A stretch of 64,000 bases of DNA from ZC4RG29 sp035304385 (GTDB lineage: Bacteria > Bacteroidota > Bacteroidia > Cytophagales > Cyclobacteriaceae): the NCBI GenBank assembly GCA_035304385.1, contig DATGQD010000069.1, positions 62,001-126,000 of the forward strand, read 5' to 3'. The first letter of the stretch is position 1. Every line of letters begins with the position of its first letter. A program made the translations under genes and the position numbers. The notes below the pieces were generated by a model, which had not been told where the DNA came from, did not search any database, and was given only the letters and a program-made list of their open reading frames with translations. Shown piece after piece: positions 48,601 to 58,860 of the stretch.

Positions 48601-50994
48601 AATGAACTCAATGCTGATCGCACTTGCTTCGTAGGTCATTTCAGCAACACGAACGAGCTCGCCGCTCACGGGGGCCGGGTCGTAAAAGGGATCGAATTTT
48701 TCAAGGGGCCCAAAGAGGTGGAGGGTCTCCTGGCGAAGTTCGTGCGGCACCCCGTTGACGGATATGGTATCGCCAACATCGTCAAACCCGTGTAAGGCAA
48801 CGCGCAGCGTACGCACGGGTGACGGATACGCGCCTTCGGCGACGCCCAATGTAAGGGTACGCGTCTCCGGTACGTAGGCGATAGCGCGTCGATGGTAGCG
48901 GCCTTCGGCGTAGTCGAACGTTTCGCCGTCGTCGGTGTAATACCAGAACGTTGTGGCTTCACTGCCTTTGTATACGTGCAGCGTCATCACGTCGGGTGTC
49001 ATGGCTGTATTGGGCATCACCGGCTGCATGGGAATGATAGCCCCGGCCTTGACAAACACCGGAAGCCGTGCGATGGGACAATCGATGGCAATTTCACTAT
49101 TGCCCTCGTAGCGTGTGCCGTCGTACAGATAATACCATTCGCCCTCCGGCAGGAATACGCGCGCAAGGTCGCGGGAGCTTTCTACGGGACATACCAGCAG
49201 ATAGGGACCGAAGAGATATTCGTTGTGATAACGGCCGTCGTACACGCGCGGATCGAAGGTATAGTCGATCGCGAGGGAACGCTGAACGGGCATACCGGTT
49301 TCCGCAGCCTCGTGAAAGACAGAATACAAATAGGGCATCAGTTGGTATCGGAACCGGATGTAGTTGCGGGCGATCTGCTCGACCTCTTCGCCGTACGACC
49401 ACGGCTCGGAGTCGCGGCTATTGATCATGGTGTGCCCGCGAAAGAATGGTGCGAAAGATCCGATTGATATCCAGCGGGCAAACAGCCTCGCATGCGCATC
49501 ACCGACAAAGCCGCCGACATCATAGCCGGCGAACGCGATCCCCGCAAGTCCCATATTGCTTGTCATGCGCGCACCGAGCAGCATGTGTTCATCATATGAT
49601 ACGTTGTCGCCGGTCCAGACCGCCGCGTACCGTTGTACACCGGAGTAGCCGGCGCGGGTGAGGTTGAAAGGGCGCTTGCCCTTCAGTGATTCGCGAGCTG
49701 CTTCGTACGTGCTTCGTGCCATCATCAACCCGTACAGGTTACGGCCAGCGCGCATGGTGCCTTCATTGCCCTCAAAGGAGAACTCCACATTTTCCGGCAC
49801 CATGTTGCCCCAGGTGGCGATCTCATTCATGTCGTTCCAGAATCCTCGGATCTCAAGATCGGTGTATACCGGAAACTGCCGCTTCCACCACGCACGGGTA
49901 GAAGGGTTGGTGAAATCGGGGAAGTGACACCATCCCGGCCAGACTTGCGCGGTATAGGGCGAACTGTCGGGGTACTTGAGGAACACGTCCTCCTGAAGGC
50001 CTTCGTCATACACGCGATACCCGGGCTCTACCTTAATGCCGGGATCGCAGATCACCACCACCTGGAAGCCCATGTCGCGCAGTTCGCCGATGAGGCGAGC
50101 GGGATCACGGAAGTGGGCTTTGTTCCAGGTGAATATTTTGTACTCGTCCATGTGATGGATGTCCAGCACGATCGCGTCGGCCGGTATTTCCTTTTCACGA
50201 AAGGTGCGCGCAACGCTGAGCACCTCGACGTCCGGGTAATAGCTGTAGCGGCATTGTTGGTAGCCAATGCTCCAGCGGGGCGGCAGCTGGATCCTGCCGG
50301 TGAGCCAGGTGTAGTCCTTTAACAGATCGGCTACGGAACCATGCATGAAATAATATCGCATCGTTCCGGCGTCTGCCGCAAAGCTGGAGAACTGATTGTT
50401 GGATGCACCGAAATTGAAATACGATTTATGGCTGTTGTCGAAGAAGATACCGTATACCAGTTGATGGTGAATCCCGATGTAGAAGGGTGTAGTACAGTAT
50501 AACGGATCGGCGTTAAGTGCGAATCCGTAGCTGTCGGTGTTCCAGTTCTGGAATCCCATGCCGCGCTTGTCGAGCGGTCCTGTTTTCTCTCCAAGGCCGA
50601 TAAAACGCTCGCCCTCCTGAAGTCTGCGATAGCTGGTTACCTGTTCACCGATCCAGCTGATGCCGAACGGATGGTCTTCATTGATAACGCGCCCGTCGTG
50701 CGTCAGAAACGTAAAACGCACAGGGTACTTGCTGATACGGACAATATATGACGAAAGCGAAAGTTCTAAGATGTCGCCGTGGTCATGAAGGCGAAGTGTT
50801 TCTTCGGTCGGCTCGGCAACCACCGCGTACGATAAGTCGTCGAAAGCATCACGGGTAGCTTCGATGCGCACAACAGAACCCGAGTAGGCGGTAAGGCGAA
50901 ATGTTCCGTAGGTGGTTTCACCCTGAAGTACAGGGCCGCGCGTGGTAAAGGAGACAAGATCACCCAGACTCTTCGATGTACTGCTTTGCGCCAT
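48598..50994 (-). CDS. Alpha-glucosidase, glycoside hydrolase family 31
   Basis: A 798-residue GH31 enzyme. N-terminal galactose-mutarotase-like domain (about 1-230) is followed by the TIM barrel: PPRWSIGYQQCRYSYYPD near 245, the catalytic nucleophile Asp in GFWNDMNE near residue 395, and the acid/base Asp in WTGDNVSYDEH near 475, then beta-sandwich C-terminal domains. It should release glucose from alpha-linked glucosides. ATG at 50992-50994 (MAQSSTSKSL) gives no signal peptide, so the enzyme is probably cytosolic; a TTG nine codons upstream lies in promoter-like sequence. Its stop is provided by hairpin element copy 5. Confidence 0.94.
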   Translation of the reverse strand: MAQSSTSKSLGDLVSFTTRGPVLQGETTYGTFRLTAYSGSVVRIEATRDAFDDLSYAVVAEPTEETLRLHDHGDILELSLSSYIVRISKYPVRFTFLTHDGRVINEDHPFGISWIGEQVTSYRRLQEGERFIGLGEKTGPLDKRGMGFQNWNTDSYGFALNADPLYCTTPFYIGIHHQLVYGIFFDNSHKSYFNFGASNNQFSSFAADAGTMRYYFMHGSVADLLKDYTWLTGRIQLPPRWSIGYQQCRYSYYPDVEVLSVARTFREKEIPADAIVLDIHHMDEYKIFTWNKAHFRDPARLIGELRDMGFQVVVICDPGIKVEPGYRVYDEGLQEDVFLKYPDSSPYTAQVWPGWCHFPDFTNPSTRAWWKRQFPVYTDLEIRGFWNDMNEIATWGNMVPENVEFSFEGNEGTMRAGRNLYGLMMARSTYEAARESLKGKRPFNLTRAGYSGVQRYAAVWTGDNVSYDEHMLLGARMTSNMGLAGIAFAGYDVGGFVGDAHARLFARWISIGSFAPFFRGHTMINSRDSEPWSYGEEVEQIARNYIRFRYQLMPYLYSVFHEAAETGMPVQRSLAIDYTFDPRVYDGRYHNEYLFGPYLLVCPVESSRDLARVFLPEGEWYYLYDGTRYEGNSEIAIDCPIARLPVFVKAGAIIPMQPVMPNTAMTPDVMTLHVYKGSEATTFWYYTDDGETFDYAEGRYHRRAIAYVPETRTLTLGVAEGAYPSPVRTLRVALHGFDDVGDTISVNGVPHELRQETLHLFGPLEKFDPFYDPAPVSGELVRVAEMTYEASAISIEFI

Positions 50995-51029
50995 AGCCAA
51001 AATTTGGCAGCAAAATAGCAATTTACATT

Positions 51030-51107
51030 AAGCGGTCTTCGACCTGTTCACCCTGAAGCGGTCGGAATCTGCTTCCCTGAAGCAGGTCGGAGACCGCTTC
51101 AGGGTTT
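51030..51107 (-). repeat. Structured repeat (CCCTGAAGCGGTC family) between LacI and GH31 genes
   Basis: A 17-bp inverted repeat (51030-51046 with 51083-51099, 16 of 17 pairing) encloses further copies of CCCTGAAGC. CCCTGAAGC (51075-51083) also pairs perfectly with GCTTCAGGG (51096-51104), so two folds compete. The LacI stop codon (51099-51101) lies inside the stem. No T-run is seen; it could be an attenuator between LacI and GH31. Confidence 0.6.
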
Positions 51108-52136
51108 CTTCAAAGAAGATTCGCGGATGATGAGTTTTGTTTTCAGAACCTTGGTAACGGGCTTCGGCTCGGTGTCTTCCTTCGACCGCGTTTCGATCTG
51201 GCTGATGAGGAGCTTGGTGGCTTCCTGGCCCATTTCGAATCCGGGCTGATCCACGGACGACAGCGGAGGGTCCATCATGGAGCTGAACAGCCAGTTGCTG
51301 AAACCTACCACGGCAATATCACCGGGGATGGAGAGGCCCCGGCTGCGGATCACCTGCATGGCACCCATAGCCACAGGGTCGTTGGTGGCAAATATCCCAT
51401 CCGGGAGCGGCGACATGTCCAGCAGGCGTTCGGTAGAGCGTTTTCCGGCCTCGATAGTGGCGTCGGGACATGGAATGATGAGGCTCTTGTCGATCGGCAT
51501 ATTGCGTTCTTTCAGCGCATCGAGGTAACCCTCGAGACGCTGGCGGGTGATGTCCAGATTGGGCGAGCCCTCAATGTGGGCGATTCGTTTGCATCCCTGG
51601 TCGATCAGGTGGAGGGTTGCCTCCCGTGCTCCACCGCGGTCGTCAACAATTACCTTGCTGGTGCTGGGATGGTCGTACACGCGGTCGAAGAATACCATCG
51701 GTACGCCTTTGGACAGCATGTTGTCGATATGATCGAAGTTCGTCGTCTCGCGCGAAAGCGACAGGAGCATGCCGTCAACGCGGCTGTTGAACAGCGCCTT
51801 CATGTCGGTGATCTCGCGCTGCGAAGACTCGTTCGATTGCGTCAGGATCACATTATACCCTGCACTGTAAGCGACGTCCTCTATACCACTGATAACCGTG
51901 GAGAAAAAGAAGTGAACAATTTCGGGAATGATAACACCCAGCGTGTTGGTCTTACTTTGTCGCAGGCTGAGTGCGACAATGTTGGGTTGGTAATTCAGTT
52001 TTTCCGCCAGTTCATTGACGGCGCGTTTGGTTTCCGGACTGATGTCAGGATGATCTTTGAGCGCGCGGGATACCGTCGAGGGCGAAATGCCCAGCTCCCG
52101 GGCAATATCCTTGATCGTAACTTGATTGTATCTCAT
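51099..52136 (-). CDS. LacI-family transcriptional regulator
   Basis: A 345-residue repressor. The N-terminal helix-turn-helix reads VTIKDIARELGISPSTVSRALKDHP (two parts) and the hinge LNYQPNIVALSLR; the periplasmic-binding-like ligand domain follows (LGVIIPEIVHFFFSTVISGI, GIFATNDPVAMGAMQVIRSRGL). The ATG at 52134-52136 (MRYNQVTIKDIA) is chosen; the frame opens 28 codons earlier. It is upstream of GH31 on the same strand and so likely controls GH31 and the transporter, and perhaps the plus-strand operon. GGTGAC/GGTCAC sites crowd its own promoter region. Confidence 0.93.
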   Translation of the reverse strand: MRYNQVTIKDIARELGISPSTVSRALKDHPDISPETKRAVNELAEKLNYQPNIVALSLRQSKTNTLGVIIPEIVHFFFSTVISGIEDVAYSAGYNVILTQSNESSQREITDMKALFNSRVDGMLLSLSRETTNFDHIDNMLSKGVPMVFFDRVYDHPSTSKVIVDDRGGAREATLHLIDQGCKRIAHIEGSPNLDITRQRLEGYLDALKERNMPIDKSLIIPCPDATIEAGKRSTERLLDMSPLPDGIFATNDPVAMGAMQVIRSRGLSIPGDIAVVGFSNWLFSSMMDPPLSSVDQPGFEMGQEATKLLISQIETRSKEDTEPKPVTKVLKTKLIIRESSLKKP

Positions 52137-52466
52137 AGTAGTTTTAAACTGGCTCTGGTTACATCGGTGACGTCGCCGTCTCGGCCTGGAAGTTGTCTCT
52201 CTGGGTTGGTCACCCCCCAAAGTAACAAATTTCGGCCGATATATGTCGGTGACTTCTCCAATTGGTCACAGATGTTACAACGCAGCAATTATACGTACAC
52301 GCGGATCGTCTTCCAACCACTTATAAGTCGGTCGGACAGTCTTTGCCGGCATACAATTCCCGCCACCGTTTCCGCGGTCGTTTGCAGCAGTACTTTATGG
52401 CCTGACCGCGTTCGGTTGTTGGGGTAAGTTTATTACTTTTGGAAAAGAGAGTACGAACCTACACAA
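52137..52466. promoter_or_regulatory. Divergent control region LacI / haloperoxidase-like gene
   Basis: In these 330 bp GGTGAC occurs at 52166-52171 and 52248-52253 and its complement GGTCAC(C) at 52208-52214 and 52264-52269. The outer pair extends to a longer inverted match (GGTTACATCGGTGAC and GGTCACAGATGTTAC). A near -7 box for lacI (minus strand, about 52216-52223, TTACTTTG) sits between them. CCGATATATGTCGG is at 52235-52248. This looks like an operator array. Beyond 52300 nothing else is evident until the promoter at 52434. Confidence 0.5.
52434..52441 (+). promoter_or_regulatory. Probable -7 box of the haloperoxidase-like gene
   Basis: TACTTTTG fully matches TAnnTTTG and ends 25 bp before the ATG at 52467. 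A TTG lies at 52416-52418, 15 bp upstream, slightly closer than the usual 19 bp. Confidence 0.55.
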
Positions 52467-53819
52467 ATGAAAGTAAGATTGGCGCAAGTGCTGCTGCTCG
52501 TCGCCCTTGTGGCGGGCTGTGGCCAACCGGTAAACGAGGAATGGAGGAAGGAGGCTGAAAATCCCGATTTTCTACACCGCACGATCCGACAGGTGACCAA
52601 TATTATTATTCATGATATCTTCTCTCCACCGGTTGCTAGTCGTATATACGGATACACGAGTGTAGCCGCGTATGAGGCTGCGATCCAGGGAAATCCCAAT
52701 TTCAAAAGCCTGGCTGGACAGCTTAACGGCTTGGAACCGACGCCGGCCCCCGAAGAAGGCGAGGAATACTGTTTCAGCCTTTCAGCCGTGGAGGCCGCCG
52801 TCCGAGTTGGGCGCGCTCTGGTCTTCTCAGAAGACAAAATGGACGAGTTCCACAGCCAGGTTCTTGCCGAGTACCGGGCCACAGGCATGCCTGAGGACGT
52901 TTTCGAACGCTCCATCGCATACGGTGAAACGGTGGCGAAACACATTTTGCAATGGTCGTCGTCAGACAACTACAAGCAAACGCGCTCGTTTCCAAAATAC
53001 ACGGTAGACAACGATCCTGCCACCTGGAAACCCACGCCGCCGGCGTATATGGATGGCGTCGAGCCCCATTGGAATAAGGTGCGGACTTTCGTGCTGGACT
53101 CCCCGGCGCAGTTTGTTCCCGATCCGCCGCTGCCCTTCTCCACCGATACCGCCTCACCTTTTTTTAAGGAAGCGCACCAGGTGTATACCACAGGCAACGG
53201 TCTTACTGAAGAACAAAAGGAGATTGCACGGTTCTGGGACTGCAACCCCTTCGTCATGAACGTCAAGGGCCACGTCATGTTTGCCACGAAAAAAATATCT
53301 CCCGGAGGACACTGGCTCTCTATCACCGAACACGCATGCAAGAAAACCGGGAAGTCCGCAGTCGAAACGGCCGAGGCATACGCCATGGTGTCTATGGCGC
53401 TGATGGACGCCTTCGTGAGCTGCTGGGATGAAAAATACAGGAGCAATCTCGTCCGACCGGAGACCTACATCAACCAATACATCGATGAAAACTGGACTCC
53501 ACTTCTGCAAACGCCGCCGTTTCCGGAATATACCAGCGGTCACAGTATGATATCCAGCGCCGCAGCGGTAGTCCTGACCGATCTGTTCGGCGATAATTTC
53601 AGTTTTACCGACAGCACCGAAGTCGAATTTGGCATGACGGCCCGGAAGTTCAATTCCTTTAAAGAGGCGGCGCAGGAAGCGGTCGTCAGCCGGCTCTACG
53701 GCGGCATCCACTATTGGAGAGCATGTGAGGTCGGCGCGACGGTCGGCACCAATATCGGCGAGTTCGTCCTGGATCGGGTGAGAACCCGGGAAGAGACACT
53801 GGCTACCGCAAAGGAATAA
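52467..53819 (+). CDS. Vanadium haloperoxidase-like / PAP2-superfamily lipoprotein
   Basis: A 450-residue lipoprotein (LLVALVAGC, lipid Cys at 18) with a C-terminal PAP2/vanadium-haloperoxidase fold. The anion-binding parts visible are the Lys/Arg region (EKYRSNLVRPETYIN), the TSGH motif in PFPEYTSGHSMISS and SRLYGGIHYWRA with the second His. Such proteins are phosphatases or haloperoxidases; many Bacteroidota members are simply annotated as haloperoxidase-like with unknown activity. It has its own promoter upstream and stands 65 bp before glpF. Whether it is co-transcribed with the glp genes is open. Confidence 0.85.
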   Translation: MKVRLAQVLLLVALVAGCGQPVNEEWRKEAENPDFLHRTIRQVTNIIIHDIFSPPVASRIYGYTSVAAYEAAIQGNPNFKSLAGQLNGLEPTPAPEEGEEYCFSLSAVEAAVRVGRALVFSEDKMDEFHSQVLAEYRATGMPEDVFERSIAYGETVAKHILQWSSSDNYKQTRSFPKYTVDNDPATWKPTPPAYMDGVEPHWNKVRTFVLDSPAQFVPDPPLPFSTDTASPFFKEAHQVYTTGNGLTEEQKEIARFWDCNPFVMNVKGHVMFATKKISPGGHWLSITEHACKKTGKSAVETAEAYAMVSMALMDAFVSCWDEKYRSNLVRPETYINQYIDENWTPLLQTPPFPEYTSGHSMISSAAAVVLTDLFGDNFSFTDSTEVEFGMTARKFNSFKEAAQEAVVSRLYGGIHYWRACEVGATVGTNIGEFVLDRVRTREETLATAKE

Positions 53820-53884
53820 CCGAACCGCGGCCGTGCTCAGGTGGCATTACCAGGAAATCATAGTCGCACACCCATACCTAACCT

Positions 53885-54589
53885 ATGTCTCCGTATCTTG
53901 GTGAATTCCTGGGAACCCTCCTCCTCGTCCTTTTGGGCGATGGCGTCGTGGCGGGCATCCTCCTGAAACATTCAAAATCCGAAAATGCCGGGTGGCTTAC
54001 CATCACGATTGCATGGGGCCTTTCGGTAAGTATGGCCATCTACGCTGTCGGACAGTTTAGCGGCGCACACATCAATCCCGCTGTAACGCTGGGTCTGGCG
54101 GTATCGGGTTCGTTCCCATGGGAACAGGTGGCCGGCTATTTTATAGCCCAACTCGCGGGCGGGTTTACCGGCGCGGTAATCGTTTGGTTGCACTACCTTC
54201 CACATTGGTCGCGTACACCGGACCCGGCAGTTAAGCTGGCTGCCTTTTGCACCGCACCCGCTATCCGTTCCGCCGGAAACAATTTCGTCAGCGAGATGAT
54301 CGCCACGACCATCCTCGTCATGGGCGTACTCTTTATCGGGGCCAACCGCTTTACAGAGGGTCTGAATCCTTTGGTGATCGGGGCGCTCATCTCAGTTATC
54401 GGTATGGGGCTGGGCGGCACAACGGGCTTTGCAATAAACCCGGCGCGTGATCTCGGTCCACGCATTGCCCACGCGGTGCTGCCTGTTAGTGGTAAGGGTT
54501 CATCCGACTGGTCCTATGCCTGGATACCGGTCGCCGGTCCCCTCACCGGCGCAGTGGTCGGGGCAGGCCTGTACTTGCTCATCTTCTGA
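53885..54589 (+). CDS. glpF: Glycerol facilitator (aquaglyceroporin)
   Basis: A 234-residue MIP channel for glycerol entry across the inner membrane. The two pore motifs are NPA at N64 (GAHINPAVTLG) and the second as INPARDLGPR near residue 190; the Asp after NPAR is the glycerol-facilitator mark rather than the water-channel form. Six helices plus two half-helices are evident. It is 8 bp upstream of glpK, in the order glpF-glpK-glpD. Confidence 0.95.
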   Translation: MSPYLGEFLGTLLLVLLGDGVVAGILLKHSKSENAGWLTITIAWGLSVSMAIYAVGQFSGAHINPAVTLGLAVSGSFPWEQVAGYFIAQLAGGFTGAVIVWLHYLPHWSRTPDPAVKLAAFCTAPAIRSAGNNFVSEMIATTILVMGVLFIGANRFTEGLNPLVIGALISVIGMGLGGTTGFAINPARDLGPRIAHAVLPVSGKGSSDWSYAWIPVAGPLTGAVVGAGLYLLIF

Positions 54590-54597
54590 TATAAATT

Positions 54598-56079
<1,482 letters not shown>

Positions 56080-56130
56080 CAAGAAGCACCGTACGGCGTT
56101 TGTGCTGATACAACAGGAGTTTCCAATAGA

Positions 56131-57786
56131 ATGGCATCACACGGGTTTTCGGTAACCTTCAGAGATCAGCTGCTGGAACGACTCAGGAATGAGCGTTTCG
56201 ACTTGCTGGTGATTGGCGGCGGTATTACGGGCGCGGGTATCGCGCTGGATGCCGTATCCAGAGGCCTTAAGGTAGCTCTCGTAGAACGCGATGACTTCGC
56301 CTACGGCACCAGTAGCCGGTCCACGAAACTCATCCATGGCGGCCTTCGCTATCTCAAACAGCTCGAATTCGGACTCGTCAAGGAAGTGGGCAGCGAACGG
56401 GCGGTGGTGCACAACCTCGCGCCGCACCTCGTCGTGCCGGAAAAGATGTTGCTGCCCCTGTCCGAAGGAAAATCGCTGGGTTATCTCCTCACTTCGTTCG
56501 GGCTCAAGCTGTACGACTGGCTGGCGAACGTAAAGAAATCCGATCAGCGGCGCATGCTCACGCGCCCGCAAACGCTCCGTTATGAACCGTTGCTGAAGAA
56601 GGACTTTATTAAAGGTGGCGCTATCTACGCCGAATATCGCACCGATGACGCACGGTTGACACTGGAGGTCATGAAGACCGCCTTCCAGATGGGCGCGATA
56701 TGTGTGAGCTACCTGGCGGCGCGCGATTTCTTGTACGAAGACAAGCATATCACCGGCGCGCGCGTCGTGGACGTACTCACGCAGCAAGAAATAGAGCTGC
56801 ATGCCACGGCGATTGTCAATGCAACCGGTCCATGGGTTGACGACCTGCGAACGGCCGACGCATCACTGAGCGGCAAACACCTCCACCTGACGAAGGGCGT
56901 ACATATTGTCGTACCCCGTGAGCGCCTTCCCGTAAAGCAGGCGATATATTTCGACGTTAATGACGGCAGAATGATCTTTGCGATTCCGCGCGGTCGTGTG
57001 TCGTACATCGGAACCACGGATACTAATTATAGAGGCGATAAGGATCATGTGGCGGCAACGGTTGAGGATGCCGAATATTTGATACAGGCCGTCAACGACA
57101 CGTTTCCCTCCGTACAACTTTCTCTTAACGACATTGAATCCAGTTGGGCAGGTTTGCGACCGTTGATCCACGAAGAGGGTAAGTCCGCGTCCGAGTTGTC
57201 GCGCCGGGATGAGATCTTTGAATCGTCTTCAGGGCTCATCTCCATCGCGGGTGGCAAACTCACGGGCTACCGGAAGATGGCGGAGCGCGTCGTTGATCTC
57301 GTGATACACCGGTATTTTGGAGAGCAGGTCTTGCGTGAATGTGCGACGGATCGGATCGGCCTGGCGGGCAATACCTTCACCGGTTATCAGGACGTCGTAG
57401 AATATCGCGAAGAAGTGGCACGTCAGCTCTCAGGTGCCGGTCTGGATGGACGCGTGGCTGAGTACCTGGTGGAAAATTATGGCCAGCAGACCAACTTGAT
57501 CCTCCGCAATTTCCTTCAACAGGATGCTTCCCTGGATAAAGACCTGGCCCTGATACTGTCGGAGCTATGGTTTTGTTTTCACCATGAAATGATCGTTACA
57601 CTCGCAGATTTTTTCAATAGGAGAACCGGGCTGTTGAACTTCGACATCGTGCGGGTGAAACGATGGAAGAACGAGGTCGCCACGGAGCTGGGCCGGTACG
57701 CCGGCTGGAGCGACGAAAGGAAACAGTCCGAAATCGACGCCCTCGACACGCTCATCGCGGAGGCACGCCTTAACCACACCCAGTAG
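56131..57786 (+). CDS. glpD: Glycerol-3-phosphate dehydrogenase (FAD)
   Basis: A membrane-associated flavoenzyme that oxidises glycerol-3-phosphate to dihydroxyacetone phosphate and passes electrons to quinone. The FAD fold is LLVIGGGITGAGIALDAVSRG near residue 17 (parts), followed by GTSSRSTKLIHGGLRYL. A conserved IGTTDTNYRGD is near residue 290. The length of 551 is normal. It completes the glycerol route glpF-glpK-glpD. Confidence 0.97.
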   Translation: MASHGFSVTFRDQLLERLRNERFDLLVIGGGITGAGIALDAVSRGLKVALVERDDFAYGTSSRSTKLIHGGLRYLKQLEFGLVKEVGSERAVVHNLAPHLVVPEKMLLPLSEGKSLGYLLTSFGLKLYDWLANVKKSDQRRMLTRPQTLRYEPLLKKDFIKGGAIYAEYRTDDARLTLEVMKTAFQMGAICVSYLAARDFLYEDKHITGARVVDVLTQQEIELHATAIVNATGPWVDDLRTADASLSGKHLHLTKGVHIVVPRERLPVKQAIYFDVNDGRMIFAIPRGRVSYIGTTDTNYRGDKDHVAATVEDAEYLIQAVNDTFPSVQLSLNDIESSWAGLRPLIHEEGKSASELSRRDEIFESSSGLISIAGGKLTGYRKMAERVVDLVIHRYFGEQVLRECATDRIGLAGNTFTGYQDVVEYREEVARQLSGAGLDGRVAEYLVENYGQQTNLILRNFLQQDASLDKDLALILSELWFCFHHEMIVTLADFFNRRTGLLNFDIVRVKRWKNEVATELGRYAGWSDERKQSEIDALDTLIAEARLNHTQ

Positions 57787-57870
57787 TACTCGTTCCCGGA
57801 GGGAGCATTTTAAGTTACCGCAGCTCTGGTTTTGACGCCGGCGTCTCTTATCTTAATCCGGCTTTTATGA

Positions 57871-57882
57871 CCGGAATTCCGG
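57871..57882. other. 12-bp palindrome before the ROK gene
   Basis: CCGGAATTCCGG is a perfect palindrome in the 129-bp gap between glpD and the ROK gene, with ATCCG/CGGAT-type half sites on both sides. It may be an operator for the sugar operon. Confidence 0.35.
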
Positions 57883-57915
57883 CGGATAATCCGCTTTTGT
57901 AATGCCCTGTGAACT

Positions 57916-58833
57916 ATGAATGACGATCGTCTTTGGGGAATTGATCTGGGAGGCACCAAGATCGAGGGGGCCATCCTGACCAAGTCTGAACCACCTAACG
58001 TGCTGTACCGCGAACGAATCCCAACCGAAGCCTTCCGCGGCTACGATCACATTGTGGGACAAATCGCCAGGATGTTCCGGCTTATGACCGACTTTGCCGG
58101 CACCAAGCCCGACCGGATGGGTATCGCCACACCGGGCACACTTGATCCGCAACAGGGGGTGATGAAAAACTGCAACACGACATCACTAAACGGTAAACCC
58201 CTTAAAGCCGACCTTGAGCGGGCACTCGATACGGAAGTGTTCCTCGCAAACGACGCCAACTGCTTTGCCCTGGCCGAAACCCGCCTCGGAGTTGTGCGGC
58301 AACAATTTCCGGATGCAAAGGTGGTGTTTGGCGTCATCATGGGTACAGGTGTGGGGGGCGGCCTGGTGGTGAACGGCGAAGTCATCAACGGACTTCAGGG
58401 AATCGGCGGAGAATGGGGCCACAATTTTCTCGATGCCTCGGGAGGCCACTGCTACTGCGGCAAAAAAGGATGTGTTGAAAAGGTCCTCTCGGGCCCCGCC
58501 CTCGAAGCCTATTACGAATCAAAGGCGGGAACGAAGAAGGGAATGCCCGAGATCGTTGCCGACGCCGGGTCGGATCCGGTGGCACGGGACACCCTCCAGC
58601 GGCTCACGGCTTTCTTCGGACAGGCCATAAGCGTGATCATCAACATTGTCGATCCCCATGTGATCGTGATCGGGGGTGGCCTGGGGAATATCGATGCGAT
58701 CTATTCGGAGGGGATGCATTCGCTGAAAAAGAATATTTTTAATAACCGGGTGGAAACACCCATTGTGAGGCCGGTGCTGGGCGACAGCGCAGGTGTATTC
58801 GGGGCGGCCTACCTCGTCGATACAAAGAAATGA
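57916..58833 (+). CDS. ROK-family sugar kinase (probable glucokinase)
   Basis: A 305-residue ROK protein. The phosphate-1 loop is GIDLGGTKIEGAI, and the zinc-binding signature appears as GHNFLDASGGHCYCGKKGC (three Cys, one His) near residue 175. There is no N-terminal helix-turn-helix, so it is a kinase, not a repressor. With PgmB and GH65 downstream it would phosphorylate the glucose released by phosphorolysis. Substrate specificity is inferred. It is 27 bp upstream of the PfkB gene. Confidence 0.92.
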   Translation: MNDDRLWGIDLGGTKIEGAILTKSEPPNVLYRERIPTEAFRGYDHIVGQIARMFRLMTDFAGTKPDRMGIATPGTLDPQQGVMKNCNTTSLNGKPLKADLERALDTEVFLANDANCFALAETRLGVVRQQFPDAKVVFGVIMGTGVGGGLVVNGEVINGLQGIGGEWGHNFLDASGGHCYCGKKGCVEKVLSGPALEAYYESKAGTKKGMPEIVADAGSDPVARDTLQRLTAFFGQAISVIINIVDPHVIVIGGGLGNIDAIYSEGMHSLKKNIFNNRVETPIVRPVLGDSAGVFGAAYLVDTKK

Positions 58834-58860
58834 AAAACTCACGCAGGAAAAGGAGGAGTC

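Noticed and set aside
57916..58833. ROK-type repressor (NagC/XylR-like)
   Set aside because: The protein begins directly with the kinase phosphate loop and has no DNA-binding domain.
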